In this document: positions 24,126 to 31,934 of the stretch, piece by piece
Layout: the number at the start of each line of letters is the position of its first letter
Numbering within the stretch: the first letter of the stretch is position 1
From: Hyphobacterium marinum
GTDB lineage: Bacteria > Pseudomonadota > Alphaproteobacteria > Caulobacterales > Maricaulaceae
Reading direction: 5' to 3'
DNA length: 64,000 nt
Assembly (NCBI RefSeq): GCF_036330325.1
Contig: NZ_JAZDRO010000004.1
Location: 186,001 to 250,000, forward strand
Made by a program: the position numbers and the translations under genes
Notes under the pieces: generated by a model
What the model saw: the letters and a program-made list of their open reading frames with translations, nothing else
Databases searched by the model: none
Told to the model about the DNA's origin: nothing

Positions 24126-24909
24126 AGCCGAGGCGCGACAGCGCCGGTCCGGCAATGGACAGGACAAGATTGCGTTGCAACTGGTCGAGATCGCTTTCCC
24201 AGCGGCCGATGGCGGCGGTGTCGATCGGGCGCGAGACGCGCTCGGCGCTGGACTCGTTTTCGCCCGCGCCGGCTTCGAAGCCGCTGGCGTGATCCAGTGC
24301 GGCCTCGATGGCTTCCTGGTCTTGCCCCAGGAAGGCAAACAGGCCCGAAATCGTGTCACGCGGATGGGTGACAAGGGATTCGTAGCGCAGTTCGAAATAG
24401 TTCGGATCGCCACGCATGGCCTCACCCGCCTCGATGCTGGCCACCCACAGGCGGGCGGCGGCCCCGGCATCGCGCACAATGTCCATCGGCGCGCCGGTGC
24501 GCGCATCGGTCCAGTCCATCGACAGGAGCGAGGCGACGACATCCCGCCCGTCGCGAACGATGGCGACCAGCGGGCTATGCGGGAACAGACGGCGCAACTG
24601 GGCGAAATGCAGGATGTTGGCCGGGGTCTTCTCCGCAACGCGGCGGCCGGTCGCCTCGGCCATGGGTTCGAAGAAGGCATTGATCGCGGTGGCAAACCGG
24701 TCGTGCAGGGCGGCGGGCGCGAGCCCGTACTGGGCCTGAAGGACCGGCATGTGCATCGCCTCGACCTGGGCCGAAAGAGCGGCCAGCGCCGGAACGATAC
24801 GCGCTTCGGGTCCGCAGGCGATGGTGCCGGAGGCGTTGACGATGGCGCGCAGCAGCGTCGTGCCCGACCGGGGCGCGCCGCCGATGAAAATCGGTGCTGA
24901 ACGCGTCAT
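24118..24909 (-). CDS. sulfotransferase family protein, first of a tandem pair
   Basis: 263 residues. F-I-G-G-A-P-R-S-G-T-T-L-L-R-A-I-V is a textbook PAPS 5'-phosphosulfate loop, and L-V-A-I-V-R-D-G-R-D-V-V-A-S the 3'-phosphate motif. It resembles the next gene along its whole length, including V-x-E-K-T-x-x-N-I-L near the middle, so the pair arose by tandem duplication. Acceptors are unknown; sulfated exopolysaccharides or sulfolipids are common in marine alphaproteobacteria. The promoter region upstream contains repeat family A. Confidence 0.82.
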   Translation of the reverse strand: MTRSAPIFIGGAPRSGTTLLRAIVNASGTIACGPEARIVPALAALSAQVEAMHMPVLQAQYGLAPAALHDRFATAINAFFEPMAEATGRRVAEKTPANILHFAQLRRLFPHSPLVAIVRDGRDVVASLLSMDWTDARTGAPMDIVRDAGAAARLWVASIEAGEAMRGDPNYFELRYESLVTHPRDTISGLFAFLGQDQEAIEAALDHASGFEAGAGENESSAERVSRPIDTAAIGRWESDLDQLQRNLVLSIAGPALSRLGYV

Positions 24910-25086
24910 GTGCCGGCTGCCTCCCTCGTGGCTGGCTGCCAGGGAGGAAGGGGTAGGGCGGTGCCTACTATTTATCTAGTTACGGAAAAGTCAGATATTA
25001 CAAGGGCATTACGGAATTATGAGCGGGAAGGCTCCGGCGCGGTGTCGTCACGGGGAATTGAATGAGTTGTCGTCGACCTGCGCTGC

Positions 25087-25240
25087 TTCCTCTCCCCCTT
25101 GGGGACTGAGTGTCCCCGACGGGCTCCAGTGGAGCCCGGAAGGACACGAAGGATTGAGGTGAGGGGGTCATGCCGGATTGTGCTCCACCTTGAACCAACC
25201 CCTCACCCCGGCCCTCTCCCCTTGTGAAAGGGGAGAGGGA
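25087..25240. repeat. three-stem intergenic repeat (family A), copy 3, enlarged
   Basis: It has the family layout, but the first stem carries an extra nested palindrome: GTGTCC (25110-25115) with GGACAC (25142-25147) around GGGCTCC (25121-25127) with GGAGCCC (25131-25137). It lies between the divergent sulfotransferase and guaA genes. The remaining bases of 24910-25315 show no gene. Confidence 0.8.
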
Positions 25241-25315
25241 GATTGCCACCTTCACAGCACGCAGCAACACCGCTGAAGACTCGCCTTTCGTGGTGACTCA
25301 CGCTATCGGCTCGCC

Positions 25316-26890
25316 ATGACCGAGATCACTCCCTCCGACAATCACGAAAAAGCGCTCATCATCGACTTCGGCAGTCAGGTGACGCAGCTCATTGCGCGCC
25401 GTCTGCGCGAGGCCGGCATCTATTGCGAGGTCCACCCGTATAACCGGGCGGGCGCAGCCTTCATCGCGGATTACGCGCCGAAGGCGATCATCCTCTCCGG
25501 GTCGCCGCACTCCACCCACTGGGAGAATTCCCCCAAGGCGGACCCGAGCGTCTTTGAACGCGGCGTGCCGGTGCTGGGCATCTGCTATGGCGAGCAGACG
25601 ATGTGCGCCCAGCTCGGCGGACGGGTCGAACCCCATGACGAGCGCGAATTCGGCCGCGCCGATATCCAGATCACTGCCGACAGCCCGCTCTTCGCCGGCT
25701 TCGGCCCGGTCGGCCATGAGGAACGCGTGTGGATGAGCCATGGCGACCGCGTCGTCTCCATCCCCGAAGGCTTTCATGTCGTCGCGGCCTCGCGCGGCGC
25801 GCCCTTTGCCGCCATCGCCGACGAGGCGCGGCGTTTCTATGGCGTGCAATTCCACCCCGAAGTGGTTCACACGCCGCGCGGCGCGCTGCTGCTCAAAAAC
25901 TTCACACACGAAATAGCGGGCATGCGCGGCGACTGGACGATGGCCGCCTTCAAGGACGAGGCGATTGCCAAAATCCGCGAGCAGGTCGGCGAAGGCCGGG
26001 TGATCTGCGGCCTCTCCGGCGGGGTGGATTCCTCGGTCGCGGCGGTCCTCTTACACGAAGCGATCGGTGACCGGCTGACCTGCGTCTTCGTCGATACCGG
26101 GCTGATGCGCCTGAATGAAGCCGAGGAAGTCGTCACGCTGTTCCGTGACCACTACAACATCCCGCTGGTCCATGCCGACGAGGGCGAGCGCTTCCTCTCC
26201 GCGCTCGACGGCATCGACGACCCGGAAGCGAAACGCAAGACCATTGGCAAGCTCTTCATCGACGTGTTCGAGGCGCGGGCGAAAGAGGCCGGCGGGGCTG
26301 ATTTCCTGGCCCAGGGCACGCTCTACCCGGACGTGATCGAGAGCGTCTCCTTCGACGGCGGCCCGTCGGTGACGATCAAGTCGCACCACAATGTCGGCGG
26401 CCTGCCCGCGCGCATGAAGATGAAGCTGGTCGAGCCGCTTCGTGAGCTTTTCAAGGACGAGGTGCGGGCGCTCGGGCGCGAGCTCGGCCTGCCGGAGAGC
26501 TTCGTCGGCCGCCACCCCTTCCCGGGGCCGGGCCTTGCTATCCGCATTCCCGGCGCGGTCTCGAAGGAGCGCGCGGACATCCTGCGCAAAGCCGACGCCA
26601 TCTATATCGAGGAAATCCGCAAGGCCGGGCTCTATGACACGATCTGGCAGGCCTTCGCGGTGCTGCTGCCCGTGCGCACCGTCGGTGTGATGGGCGATGA
26701 GCGCACTTATGACCATGTCCTCGCGCTACGTGCCGTGACCTCGGTCGACGGCATGACGGCGGACTATTTCCCCTTCGATCACGACTTCCTCGGCCGCGTT
26801 GCCACGCGCATCATCAACGAGGTCCGCGGCGTCAACCGCGTCGTCTATGACGTGACGTCCAAACCGCCCGGCACGATCGAGTGGGAGTAG
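25316..26890 (+). CDS. guaA: GMP synthase (glutamine-hydrolysing)
   Basis: 524 residues, full length. It aminates XMP to GMP using glutamine and ATP. The N-terminal class I amidotransferase has G-I-C-Y-G-E-Q with the nucleophile Cys, and Q-F-H-P-E-V for the His-Glu pair. The ATP pyrophosphatase domain starts with G-L-S-G-G-V-D-S-S-V (PP-loop). The C-terminal dimerisation domain ends in the typical K-P-P-G-T-I-E-W-E. No clear ribosome site precedes the ATG, so translation may be leaderless or weakly initiated. With guaB and gmk in this window the whole IMP-to-GDP branch is covered. Confidence 0.97.
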   Translation: MTEITPSDNHEKALIIDFGSQVTQLIARRLREAGIYCEVHPYNRAGAAFIADYAPKAIILSGSPHSTHWENSPKADPSVFERGVPVLGICYGEQTMCAQLGGRVEPHDEREFGRADIQITADSPLFAGFGPVGHEERVWMSHGDRVVSIPEGFHVVAASRGAPFAAIADEARRFYGVQFHPEVVHTPRGALLLKNFTHEIAGMRGDWTMAAFKDEAIAKIREQVGEGRVICGLSGGVDSSVAAVLLHEAIGDRLTCVFVDTGLMRLNEAEEVVTLFRDHYNIPLVHADEGERFLSALDGIDDPEAKRKTIGKLFIDVFEARAKEAGGADFLAQGTLYPDVIESVSFDGGPSVTIKSHHNVGGLPARMKMKLVEPLRELFKDEVRALGRELGLPESFVGRHPFPGPGLAIRIPGAVSKERADILRKADAIYIEEIRKAGLYDTIWQAFAVLLPVRTVGVMGDERTYDHVLALRAVTSVDGMTADYFPFDHDFLGRVATRIINEVRGVNRVVYDVTSKPPGTIEWE

Positions 26891-26908
26891 GGGCAGGGCA
26901 CGCCTGCC

Positions 26909-27006
26909 ACCGACGCCTCCCGGAATCGGCGTCAGCCGATGTCCGGGATCCAGTCAGTGTCGCTCTGGGCCCCGGTCTTTGCTGACGCAAAACCGGGGCG
27001 CGTCGT
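26909..27006. repeat. long palindromic intergenic repeat, copy 2
   Basis: It has the same outer arms (CCGACGC and GCGTCG) and the same two inner hairpins (TCCCGGA...TCCGGGA and CCCCGGT...ACCGGGG) as 11951-12055. The sequences between the stems differ by compensating changes, for example CGGC-GTCA-GCCG against CGGC-GCA-GCCG. Confidence 0.7.
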
Positions 27007-27047
27007 GTTGCACTGGCAGTGCTACTCGCCCTCCAGAACGGCCCGCT

Positions 27048-27164
27048 TTCCTCCTCTCCCCACCCGGGGGGAGAGGATTGAAGTGAGGGGGGCGGCAGAA
27101 TTGAGCTTGGCCTTGAGCCAACCCCTCACCGGCGGCCCTCTCCCCATCTAAAAGGGGCGAGGGA
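27048..27164. repeat. three-stem intergenic repeat (family A), copy 4
   Basis: Same three-stem layout. It directly follows the long palindromic repeat, so two unrelated repeat families sit side by side between guaA and the cold shock gene. Confidence 0.8.
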
Positions 27165-27373
27165 AATCCCCGCCTGAACCGGACCGTTTTCTGTCCGCCC
27201 TTGTTTCGGCCACAGTCCGGTCTTAGACACTGCCCCACGATCTTGTTTGCCGAATGATTCCGGTGTGCGGTGCACGCCATCGACTGACTTCCTTCCAAAA
27301 TCGTCTGTCAGGACCCGCCGGCACTCGGCTGGCGTGGCCTGTTGTTTTCGTGACCGATTGAAAGGAAATCGTC
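27165..27373 (+). promoter_or_regulatory. probable promoter and long leader of the cold shock gene
   Basis: About 200 non-coding bases between the repeats and csp. Cold shock genes usually have leaders of 100-200 bases that fold differently at low temperature; the length fits, but I could not define a specific structure. AAAGGAAA is the ribosome site. Confidence 0.35.
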
Positions 27374-27583
27374 ATGGCTGTAGGTACCGTTAAATTCTTC
27401 AATACTACCAAAGGCTTCGGCTTCATCCAGCCGGAAGATGGCTCGACCGACGTGTTCGTTCACGCCACCGCCGTTGAACGCGCCGGCATGCCGACCCTCG
27501 AAGAAGGCCAGAAGGTCAGCTTCGACGTCGTCGCCGACAAGCGCACCGGCAAGTCCGCCGCGGACAATCTGCGCGCGGCCTGA
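27374..27583 (+). CDS. cold shock (CspA-like) protein
   Basis: 69 residues, a single cold shock domain. The RNA-binding motifs RNP1 (K-G-F-G-F-I) and RNP2 (V-F-V-H) are intact, after the family start A-V-G-T-V-K-F-F-N-T-T. It binds single-stranded nucleic acid and melts RNA structure. The C-terminus is slightly extended and Ala-rich. It is a single-gene unit with its own terminator. Confidence 0.95.
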   Translation: MAVGTVKFFNTTKGFGFIQPEDGSTDVFVHATAVERAGMPTLEEGQKVSFDVVADKRTGKSAADNLRAA

Positions 27584-27631
27584 TTGGCTTAGGCGCTGCG
27601 CAGACACGCTGCGCCACCTGCCTCTATGAAG

Positions 27632-27661
27632 AAAGGCCGGACGATCGTCCGGCCTTTTTTT
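27632..27661 (+). terminator. intrinsic terminator after csp
   Basis: The stem GGCCGGAC/GTCCGGCC (27635-27642 with 27647-27654) with loop GATC, flanked by AAA and a run of seven T. One of the clearest terminators in the window. Confidence 0.9.
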
Positions 27662-27735
27662 ATGCCCTGGGCCGGTCTTGACCCGGGCCGGAAGACGGCG
27701 CACCTGCCTGGTCAAAATAGCCCTGTGGACCTGCC

Positions 27736-27939
27736 ATGACACCCGAGACCCGCCTGACCAATCTGGAATCCCATGTCGCCGAGCAGGCGCGCATGCTTGA
27801 GGAGTTGAGCGACGTGATCGCGCGCCAGCAGCGCGAGATCGACCGGCTCACTGCGCGGCTGGAAGCCTCCGCCGACCGCATCGGCGCGCTGGAAGCCCAG
27901 GCACCGCCCCCGGCGAGCGAGAAGCCGCCGCACTGGTAG
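27736..27939 (+). CDS. slyX: SlyX family protein
   Basis: 67 residues. Almost all one coiled-coil helix (R-L-T-N-L-E-S-H-V-A-E-Q through R-L-E-A-S-A-D-R-I), ending in the typical P-P-H-W. That is the SlyX pattern in length and sequence. The function of SlyX is not established. Repeat family A follows directly after the stop. Confidence 0.85.
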   Translation: MTPETRLTNLESHVAEQARMLEELSDVIARQQREIDRLTARLEASADRIGALEAQAPPPASEKPPHW

Positions 27940-27944
27940 GGTAC

Positions 27945-28055
27945 TTCCTCTCCCCCTAGGGGGAGAGGATTGAGGTGAGGGGGTCGGGCAAGCAAGCGCT
28001 CGACCTTTCAACAACCCCTCACCCTGACCCTCTCCCCTTGGAAAGGGGAGAGGGA
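27945..28055. repeat. three-stem intergenic repeat (family A), copy 5
   Basis: Same three-stem layout, with perfect CCTCTCCCCC/GGGGGAGAGG first stem. It lies between convergent slyX and the redoxin gene. Confidence 0.82.
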
Positions 28056-28077
28056 AAAAGTGAGACAATCCTGCTTT

Positions 28078-28250
28078 TTCTCCCTCCCCTTGTGGGGGAG
28101 GGTGCCGCGAAGCGGACGGAGAGGGTGGGAAACGCAAGGGAGCGACAGTCTCCCACCCCTTTCGTCTGACGCTCCGCGTCAGCCACCCCCGATCCAGTCG
28201 AGGGCAGGCCTTCCCCATCAAGAGGAAGGAGGGGGGCAACGCTTCATGGT
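28078..28250. repeat. GC-rich hairpin repeat (family B), second copy
   Basis: CCCTCCCC-TTGT-GGGGGAGGG is followed by CCGC-GAA-GCGG, GGGTGGGA...TCCCACCC and TGACGC-TCC-GCGTCA stems. It fills the space between repeat family A and the redoxin gene; no gene is seen. Confidence 0.55.
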
Positions 28251-28255
28251 CCAGG

Positions 28256-28804
28256 TCAGCTTGGCGGCGTGCAATGCGGTCCGGTGGCCTCGCTATCGGC
28301 GGCAGGATCAGCAGGATCCGCGTCCTCACGCTCGGCCACGAGGGACATGATTTCCGCGCCCAGCCGCAGGTCGGGGACATGGCCCAGGGATTTGCGCCGC
28401 AAGCGGCCGGCCCGGTCGATCAGAAGGGTCGATGGTGTGCCTTGCAGATCATATCGGCGCATAGTCTGGGGCATGAAACGCCCGTCCGGGTCGGGCGCAT
28501 CGACGCCGACCGGAATGCTGATCCGGTATTCGTGAAGAAAGGCCTGCAAGGCTGTTGGTGTCATGGCGTCATGGTGTTCAAAAACGGTGTGTAGTCCGAT
28601 GACGGCCACCGTGTCGGGCGAAAACAGCTCGCGTATGCGGCGGATCTGCGGAATGGAGTGCTCGACGCACGCCGGGCACAGCATCTGGAACGCGCTAAGG
28701 ACGATGACGCGCCCGCGCAGCGTCGCCAGCGTGGGTGGGGTGGCGTCCGCATTGAACCACTGCGAGACGGTCCAGTCGGGTGCGGGGCGGAATGGATGTG
28801 CCAT
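28256..28804 (-). CDS. TlpA/redoxin-like thioredoxin-fold protein
   Basis: 182 residues, no signal peptide. Thioredoxin fold with V-I-V-L-S-A-F-Q-M-L-C-P-A-C-V-E-H (active-site Cys 43 and 46), then V-A-V-I-G-L-H-T-V-F-E, and G-T-P-S-T-L-L-I-D-R-A-G with the cis-Pro. This arrangement matches the AhpC/TSA-redoxin group that acts as disulfide reductase or peroxidase. The C-terminal 25 residues are acidic and disordered-looking, with an extra Cys in the tail (P-H-C-T). It lies 65 bases downstream of the small glutaredoxin-like gene on the same strand, so they form a redox operon that faces a MarR gene. Confidence 0.75.
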   Translation of the reverse strand: MAHPFRPAPDWTVSQWFNADATPPTLATLRGRVIVLSAFQMLCPACVEHSIPQIRRIRELFSPDTVAVIGLHTVFEHHDAMTPTALQAFLHEYRISIPVGVDAPDPDGRFMPQTMRRYDLQGTPSTLLIDRAGRLRRKSLGHVPDLRLGAEIMSLVAEREDADPADPAADSEATGPHCTPPS

Positions 28805-28869
28805 GTCTAAAGCCTCCGTCCGGAGCAGCGTGGCCGGGACCCGCCGCTCCGGATTGTCGATGGACCGGA

Positions 28870-29106
28870 CTATTTCAGATCGCTGAGCGCAGCGCCGAAA
28901 TTGATATGGAAGGGCTGTCCGGCCAGCACAACGGCGGGCACCGACTTCACCCCGGCGGCCTCGGCATCGGCGATCCGGCCCGCCTCCTGGCCCAGATGCA
29001 CGCTTTCGACGTCAAACCGGTTGCGGTCCAGCGCATCGGCAAGCTGGCGTTCGGCGTCGACACAGACCGGGCAACCGGCGTGGTAGAAAATGGCTTTGTC
29101 TTTCAT
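28870..29106 (-). CDS. small glutaredoxin/thioredoxin-like protein
   Basis: 78 residues. I-F-Y-H-A-G-C-P-V-C-V-D-A-E-R puts an active-site C-P-V-C at 12-15, and V-K-S-V-P-A-V-V-L carries the cis-Pro. The length is that of monothiol or dithiol glutaredoxin-like proteins. It probably shuttles electrons in thiol-disulfide exchange with the downstream redoxin. The ATG has an AGGA site. It is the first gene after the divergent promoter region shared with the MarR gene. Confidence 0.75.
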   Translation of the reverse strand: MKDKAIFYHAGCPVCVDAERQLADALDRNRFDVESVHLGQEAGRIADAEAAGVKSVPAVVLAGQPFHINFGAALSDLK

Positions 29107-29171
29107 GTCACTGTCCTGGCGGGGCGCGTTGGGGGAGAGGAGCCGAGCCGCCCGCTGGCATCGACTCTAAC

Positions 29172-29221
29172 AATTAGGAGTGCTAATTAAATGCCGGTGA
29201 CGAGTCAAGACGATTAGGAGT
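29172..29221. promoter_or_regulatory. candidate MarR operator region
   Basis: AATTAG-GAGTG-CTAATT (29172-29188) is an inverted repeat. ATTAGGAGT recurs as a direct repeat at 29173-29181 and 29213-29221, 40 bases apart. The second copy contains the AGGAG ribosome site of the MarR gene. Confidence 0.5.
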
Positions 29222-29230
29222 CCGAACTAT

Positions 29231-29830
29231 ATGCCTTCGCGCAAATCCACTTCCGAGACCCGCCAGATCGGCACCGGCCTGGCCCGGATCGGCGACGCGT
29301 TGCGCAGCCAGGCCTGGCAGCAGGGCGCAGAGCTGGGCCTGACACCGACACAGGCGCGCGCGCTTGCCCTGATCGGGGCCTCACCGGATGGCGTTGGTCT
29401 GACGGCGCTGGCGCGTGGCCTGGGCGTCAGCGCCCCCTCGGCCAGCGAAACGGTCAAGGCGCTTGTCGCCCGCAACCTTGTCGCCAAGGTCCGGGGCACG
29501 GATCGCCGCGCGACCATCCTGACGCTGACGGACGAGGGTGAAACGGTCGCAAACGGGGTGGAGGGCTGGCCCGGCTTTCTTGAAGACGCTGTTGCCGCAC
29601 TACCCGCGGACGACAGGACCGCCCTTCTGCGGGGCGTGTCGCAGGTCATCCGGACCTTGCAGGAGCAGGGCGGTATCGACCCGCAGCGGCAATGCCTGAC
29701 CTGCCGGTATTTCCAGCCGAACCGATACGCCGGATCCGCCCGGCCTCACCATTGCGGTTTCGTCGATGCGCCATTCGGGGATTCGGGCCTGCGGATTGAC
29801 TGCCCTGACCATGAAGCCGCAGCTGTCTGA
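29231..29830 (+). CDS. MarR family regulator with C-terminal Cys/His cluster
   Basis: 199 residues. The winged helix domain (about 15-145) has L-T-P-T-Q-A-R-A-L-A-L-I, the recognition part V-S-A-P-S-A-S-E-T-V-K-A-L, and the wing D-R-R-A-T-I-L-T-L-T-D-E-G. A tail of about 50 residues adds C-L-T-C (155, 158), H-H-C (173-175), and C-P-D-H (191-194), a layout suited to binding zinc or an iron-sulfur cluster. It is divergent from the redox operon, with repeated half-sites between. This suggests a redox- or metal-responsive switch; the ligand is an inference. Confidence 0.82.
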   Translation: MPSRKSTSETRQIGTGLARIGDALRSQAWQQGAELGLTPTQARALALIGASPDGVGLTALARGLGVSAPSASETVKALVARNLVAKVRGTDRRATILTLTDEGETVANGVEGWPGFLEDAVAALPADDRTALLRGVSQVIRTLQEQGGIDPQRQCLTCRYFQPNRYAGSARPHHCGFVDAPFGDSGLRIDCPDHEAAAV

Positions 29831-29883
29831 CGTGGCCGCCATTCGATGCTAGTCTCCCTCCCGGACTCACCGGGAGAGATGTC

Positions 29884-30537
29884 ATGCGCCCATTCGCCCT
29901 CGTCAGCCTTGTCATTGTCCTTGCCGCCTGTGGTGCGCCAGAAACGTCTGACGCTCAGGACCGGCCGATCGAGGCCCCGGCCTGGGTGGCGGTCGACAAT
30001 GTCGCGAGCGACGATGTGCTCAATATCCGCGCCGACGCGGATGCGGGGTCAGAAATCGTCGGGACGCTGGCCCCTGGTGCCGGACCGATTGAAATTGCCG
30101 CGACCCGGCAGATCGGTGAGGCGCGCTGGGGCCTCGTCGCGATACAAGAGGGCAGCGGCTGGATCAATCTCGCCTATGCGTCCCCCGCCGAGGTGACGAT
30201 GATTGGCGACAGCCCGATACCCGCAGGAACTATCTGCGCGGGGACCGAACCGTTCTGGTCACTCGAATTGACCGGCGAAGCGGGCATCTACAGCGATTTC
30301 GAAATCGAGCGCGAAACCTATGAGATCAGCGAGTCCGAATCCGCGCGCAGCCGCCCCTGGCCGTGGATGTTCGGTCTGCGCGGCAGCGGCCTTGCCTTGC
30401 TCACACCCGAACTCTGCTCGGACGGGATGAGTGATCTGCCCTACGCCTGGTCCATCCTCCTGATTCGCCATGACCAGACCGGCCACGCGCTCTATGAGGG
30501 GTGCTGCCGGCTGCGGTCACCGGACACGGACGAATAA
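29884..30537 (+). CDS. SH3-domain lipoprotein
   Basis: 217 residues. The lipobox V-L-A-A-C puts the lipidated Cys at 16. An SH3b-like domain follows (about 35-105; V-L-N-I-R-A-D-A-D-A-G-S-E-I-V-G-T-L is the standard SH3_3 signature). The second half starts with C-A-G-T-E-P-F-W-S-L-E-L, a motif of small secreted COG3650-like domains, and contains several more Cys. It is anchored in the inner or outer membrane and may bind wall material. Function unknown. The gene stands alone between the MarR gene and the sigma factor region. Confidence 0.7.
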   Translation: MRPFALVSLVIVLAACGAPETSDAQDRPIEAPAWVAVDNVASDDVLNIRADADAGSEIVGTLAPGAGPIEIAATRQIGEARWGLVAIQEGSGWINLAYASPAEVTMIGDSPIPAGTICAGTEPFWSLELTGEAGIYSDFEIERETYEISESESARSRPWPWMFGLRGSGLALLTPELCSDGMSDLPYAWSILLIRHDQTGHALYEGCCRLRSPDTDE

Positions 30538-30633
30538 AATTCAGCCGGGCTGCATCCAATCGTAACCGTGGCGGCAACAACGTCATGACAGCGCGCCCAT
30601 GGGGGAGCGCGAGGTGATGAAAGGACCTGATCG

Positions 30634-31062
30634 ATGGACCAGCTTGGCGATATTTTCCGCTCTTTCTGGTGGCTGCTCTTCCCGCTGGCGTTCTTCGTGG
30701 CACAAGGCTGGTCGAGCTTCCTGCACTACAAGCAACAAAAATCGAAGATCGAACTCCTGAAGACCTATGCCGCGGCCGGCAAGGAACCGCCGGCCAGCCT
30801 CGTCGCCAGCCTGGAAGACGGCAGCAATCACGACGGCCACGACTGGACCGGCAGCGGTGACGACAGTTCGGGCCATTCGCGCGGCAGCAATGCCTTCCTG
30901 GTTGTCCTGTTCACCGGTCTGGCGGGTGTCTTCGCCGTGGCGGGATATCTCGGAATTCTGGGCGGTGTCGAGGAAGAACTCTACTTCGTGGCCGCTGTTC
31001 TGGGCGTGCTGGCGCTGGCCTTTCTGGTCAGCGGGATGTTCGGCGGCCGGCGGAAGGGCTGA
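30634..31062 (+). CDS. DUF6249-like membrane protein, cassette 1
   Basis: 142 residues. N-terminal helix (W-W-L-L-F-P-L-A-F-F-V-A), a cytoplasmic linker (K-Q-Q-K-S-K-I-E-L-L-K-T-Y-A-A-A-G-K-E-P-P-A-S-L) with an acidic His/Ser/Gly stretch, and two C-terminal helices. The same design occurs in the protein at 32579, each placed just before an ECF sigma gene. Its stop overlaps the sigma factor start (TGATG), so expression is coupled. A role in sensing or anchoring is an inference. Confidence 0.7.
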   Translation: MDQLGDIFRSFWWLLFPLAFFVAQGWSSFLHYKQQKSKIELLKTYAAAGKEPPASLVASLEDGSNHDGHDWTGSGDDSSGHSRGSNAFLVVLFTGLAGVFAVAGYLGILGGVEEELYFVAAVLGVLALAFLVSGMFGGRRKG

Positions 31063-31598
31063 TGGAGACGGGCGCGGCCGACGCCGCGCTCGTCCGTGCC
31101 GCACGCGGCGGTTCGGACGCGGCCTTCGGCGTTCTTGTGAACCGGCATCAGCAGGCGCTGCGTGGTTTTCTGCGCCGCGTCTGCCGCGACCCCGCGCTCG
31201 CCGATGATCTGGCCCAGGAGGTGTTTGTCGCGGCGTGGACGCGGCTGGGCCAGCTGCGGGACACCGACGCCTTCCGGTCCTGGCTGTTCGCCATGGCCTG
31301 GCATCAGGCGGCACAGACGGCCCGCGCCGCCGGACGGCGCAAGGCGCGCGAAGCCGAGTGGGACCGGACAGAAGACCAGACCCGGCCCGAAGGCATCAGC
31401 CGGGAGGACTCAATGGCGCTGAATGACGCCATGGACTCCCTGACGCCGGACCAGCGCGCCTGCGTCGCGCTTTGCCTCGCGGGCGGCTGGTCACATAATG
31501 ACGCCGCAGAGGCGCTGTCCATGCCGGTCGGAACCGTGAAATCACATATCGCGCGGGGCCGGGCGCGGCTGGCCGAAGCGCTGGGAGACGAGAGATGA
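31062..31598 (+). CDS. ECF RNA polymerase sigma factor, cassette 1
   Basis: 178 residues. Region 2 holds F-G-V-L-V-N-R-H-Q-Q-A-L-R-G-F and A-D-D-L-A-Q-E-V-F-V-A-A-W-T (promoter -10 recognition). Region 4 holds L-T-P-D-Q-R-A-C-V-A-L-C-L-A-G-G-W-S-H-N-D-A-A-E-A-L-S-M-P-V-G-T-V-K-S-H-I-A-R-G (-35 recognition). No region 3, as in all ECF factors. It directs RNA polymerase to a special regulon. It is coupled to the genes on both sides by overlaps; the downstream short membrane protein is a candidate anti-sigma factor. Confidence 0.9.
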   Translation: METGAADAALVRAARGGSDAAFGVLVNRHQQALRGFLRRVCRDPALADDLAQEVFVAAWTRLGQLRDTDAFRSWLFAMAWHQAAQTARAAGRRKAREAEWDRTEDQTRPEGISREDSMALNDAMDSLTPDQRACVALCLAGGWSHNDAAEALSMPVGTVKSHIARGRARLAEALGDER

Positions 31599-31900
31599 CG
31601 ACAGATGACACGCTTGCCGCCTTCTTCGCACAGGACGAACCGCCAGCCCGCGACCCGGCATTTGTGCTCGGGGTGGCCGAAGCCATCGCCGCGCAGGACT
31701 TCCGGCGGGACATTGTCCGGCGCGGCGCGCTCGCCATCGCCGTGGGAGCCATTGCCTGGACACTGGCGCCGCTTGTTCCGGACCTGGGCGGAACGCCGGT
31801 CCTGCCGCTGGTCATTCTGGCGGCCGTGGTCGCCGGGGCGGGGGTCTTGGCCCCCCGCCTGTTGAGGCTGATTCCGGTGTTCGGGCCGACTCGGGCATAA
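31595..31900 (+). CDS. short membrane protein, putative anti-sigma factor, cassette 1
   Basis: 101 residues. A cytoplasmic part of about 45 residues (D-D-T-L-A-A-F-F-A-Q-D-E-P-P-A-R-D-P-A-F-V-L-G-V-A-E-A-I) is followed by R-R-D-I-V-R-R and two hydrophobic helices. It overlaps the sigma gene by ATGA. It lacks the zinc motif of classical ZAS anti-sigma factors. Position and topology suggest that it holds the sigma factor at the membrane; this is inferred. The protein at 33541 has the same plan. Confidence 0.6.
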   Translation: MTTDDTLAAFFAQDEPPARDPAFVLGVAEAIAAQDFRRDIVRRGALAIAVGAIAWTLAPLVPDLGGTPVLPLVILAAVVAGAGVLAPRLLRLIPVFGPTRA

Positions 31901-31934
31901 TCAACACCAGAGTGGGCGCGAGGGGGGATTCGCG

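Noticed and set aside
19020..28250. CRISPR-like array suggested by the recurring GC-rich repeats
   Set aside because: The copies are dispersed, palindromic, over 100 bases long and not separated by regular spacers; no cas genes are present.
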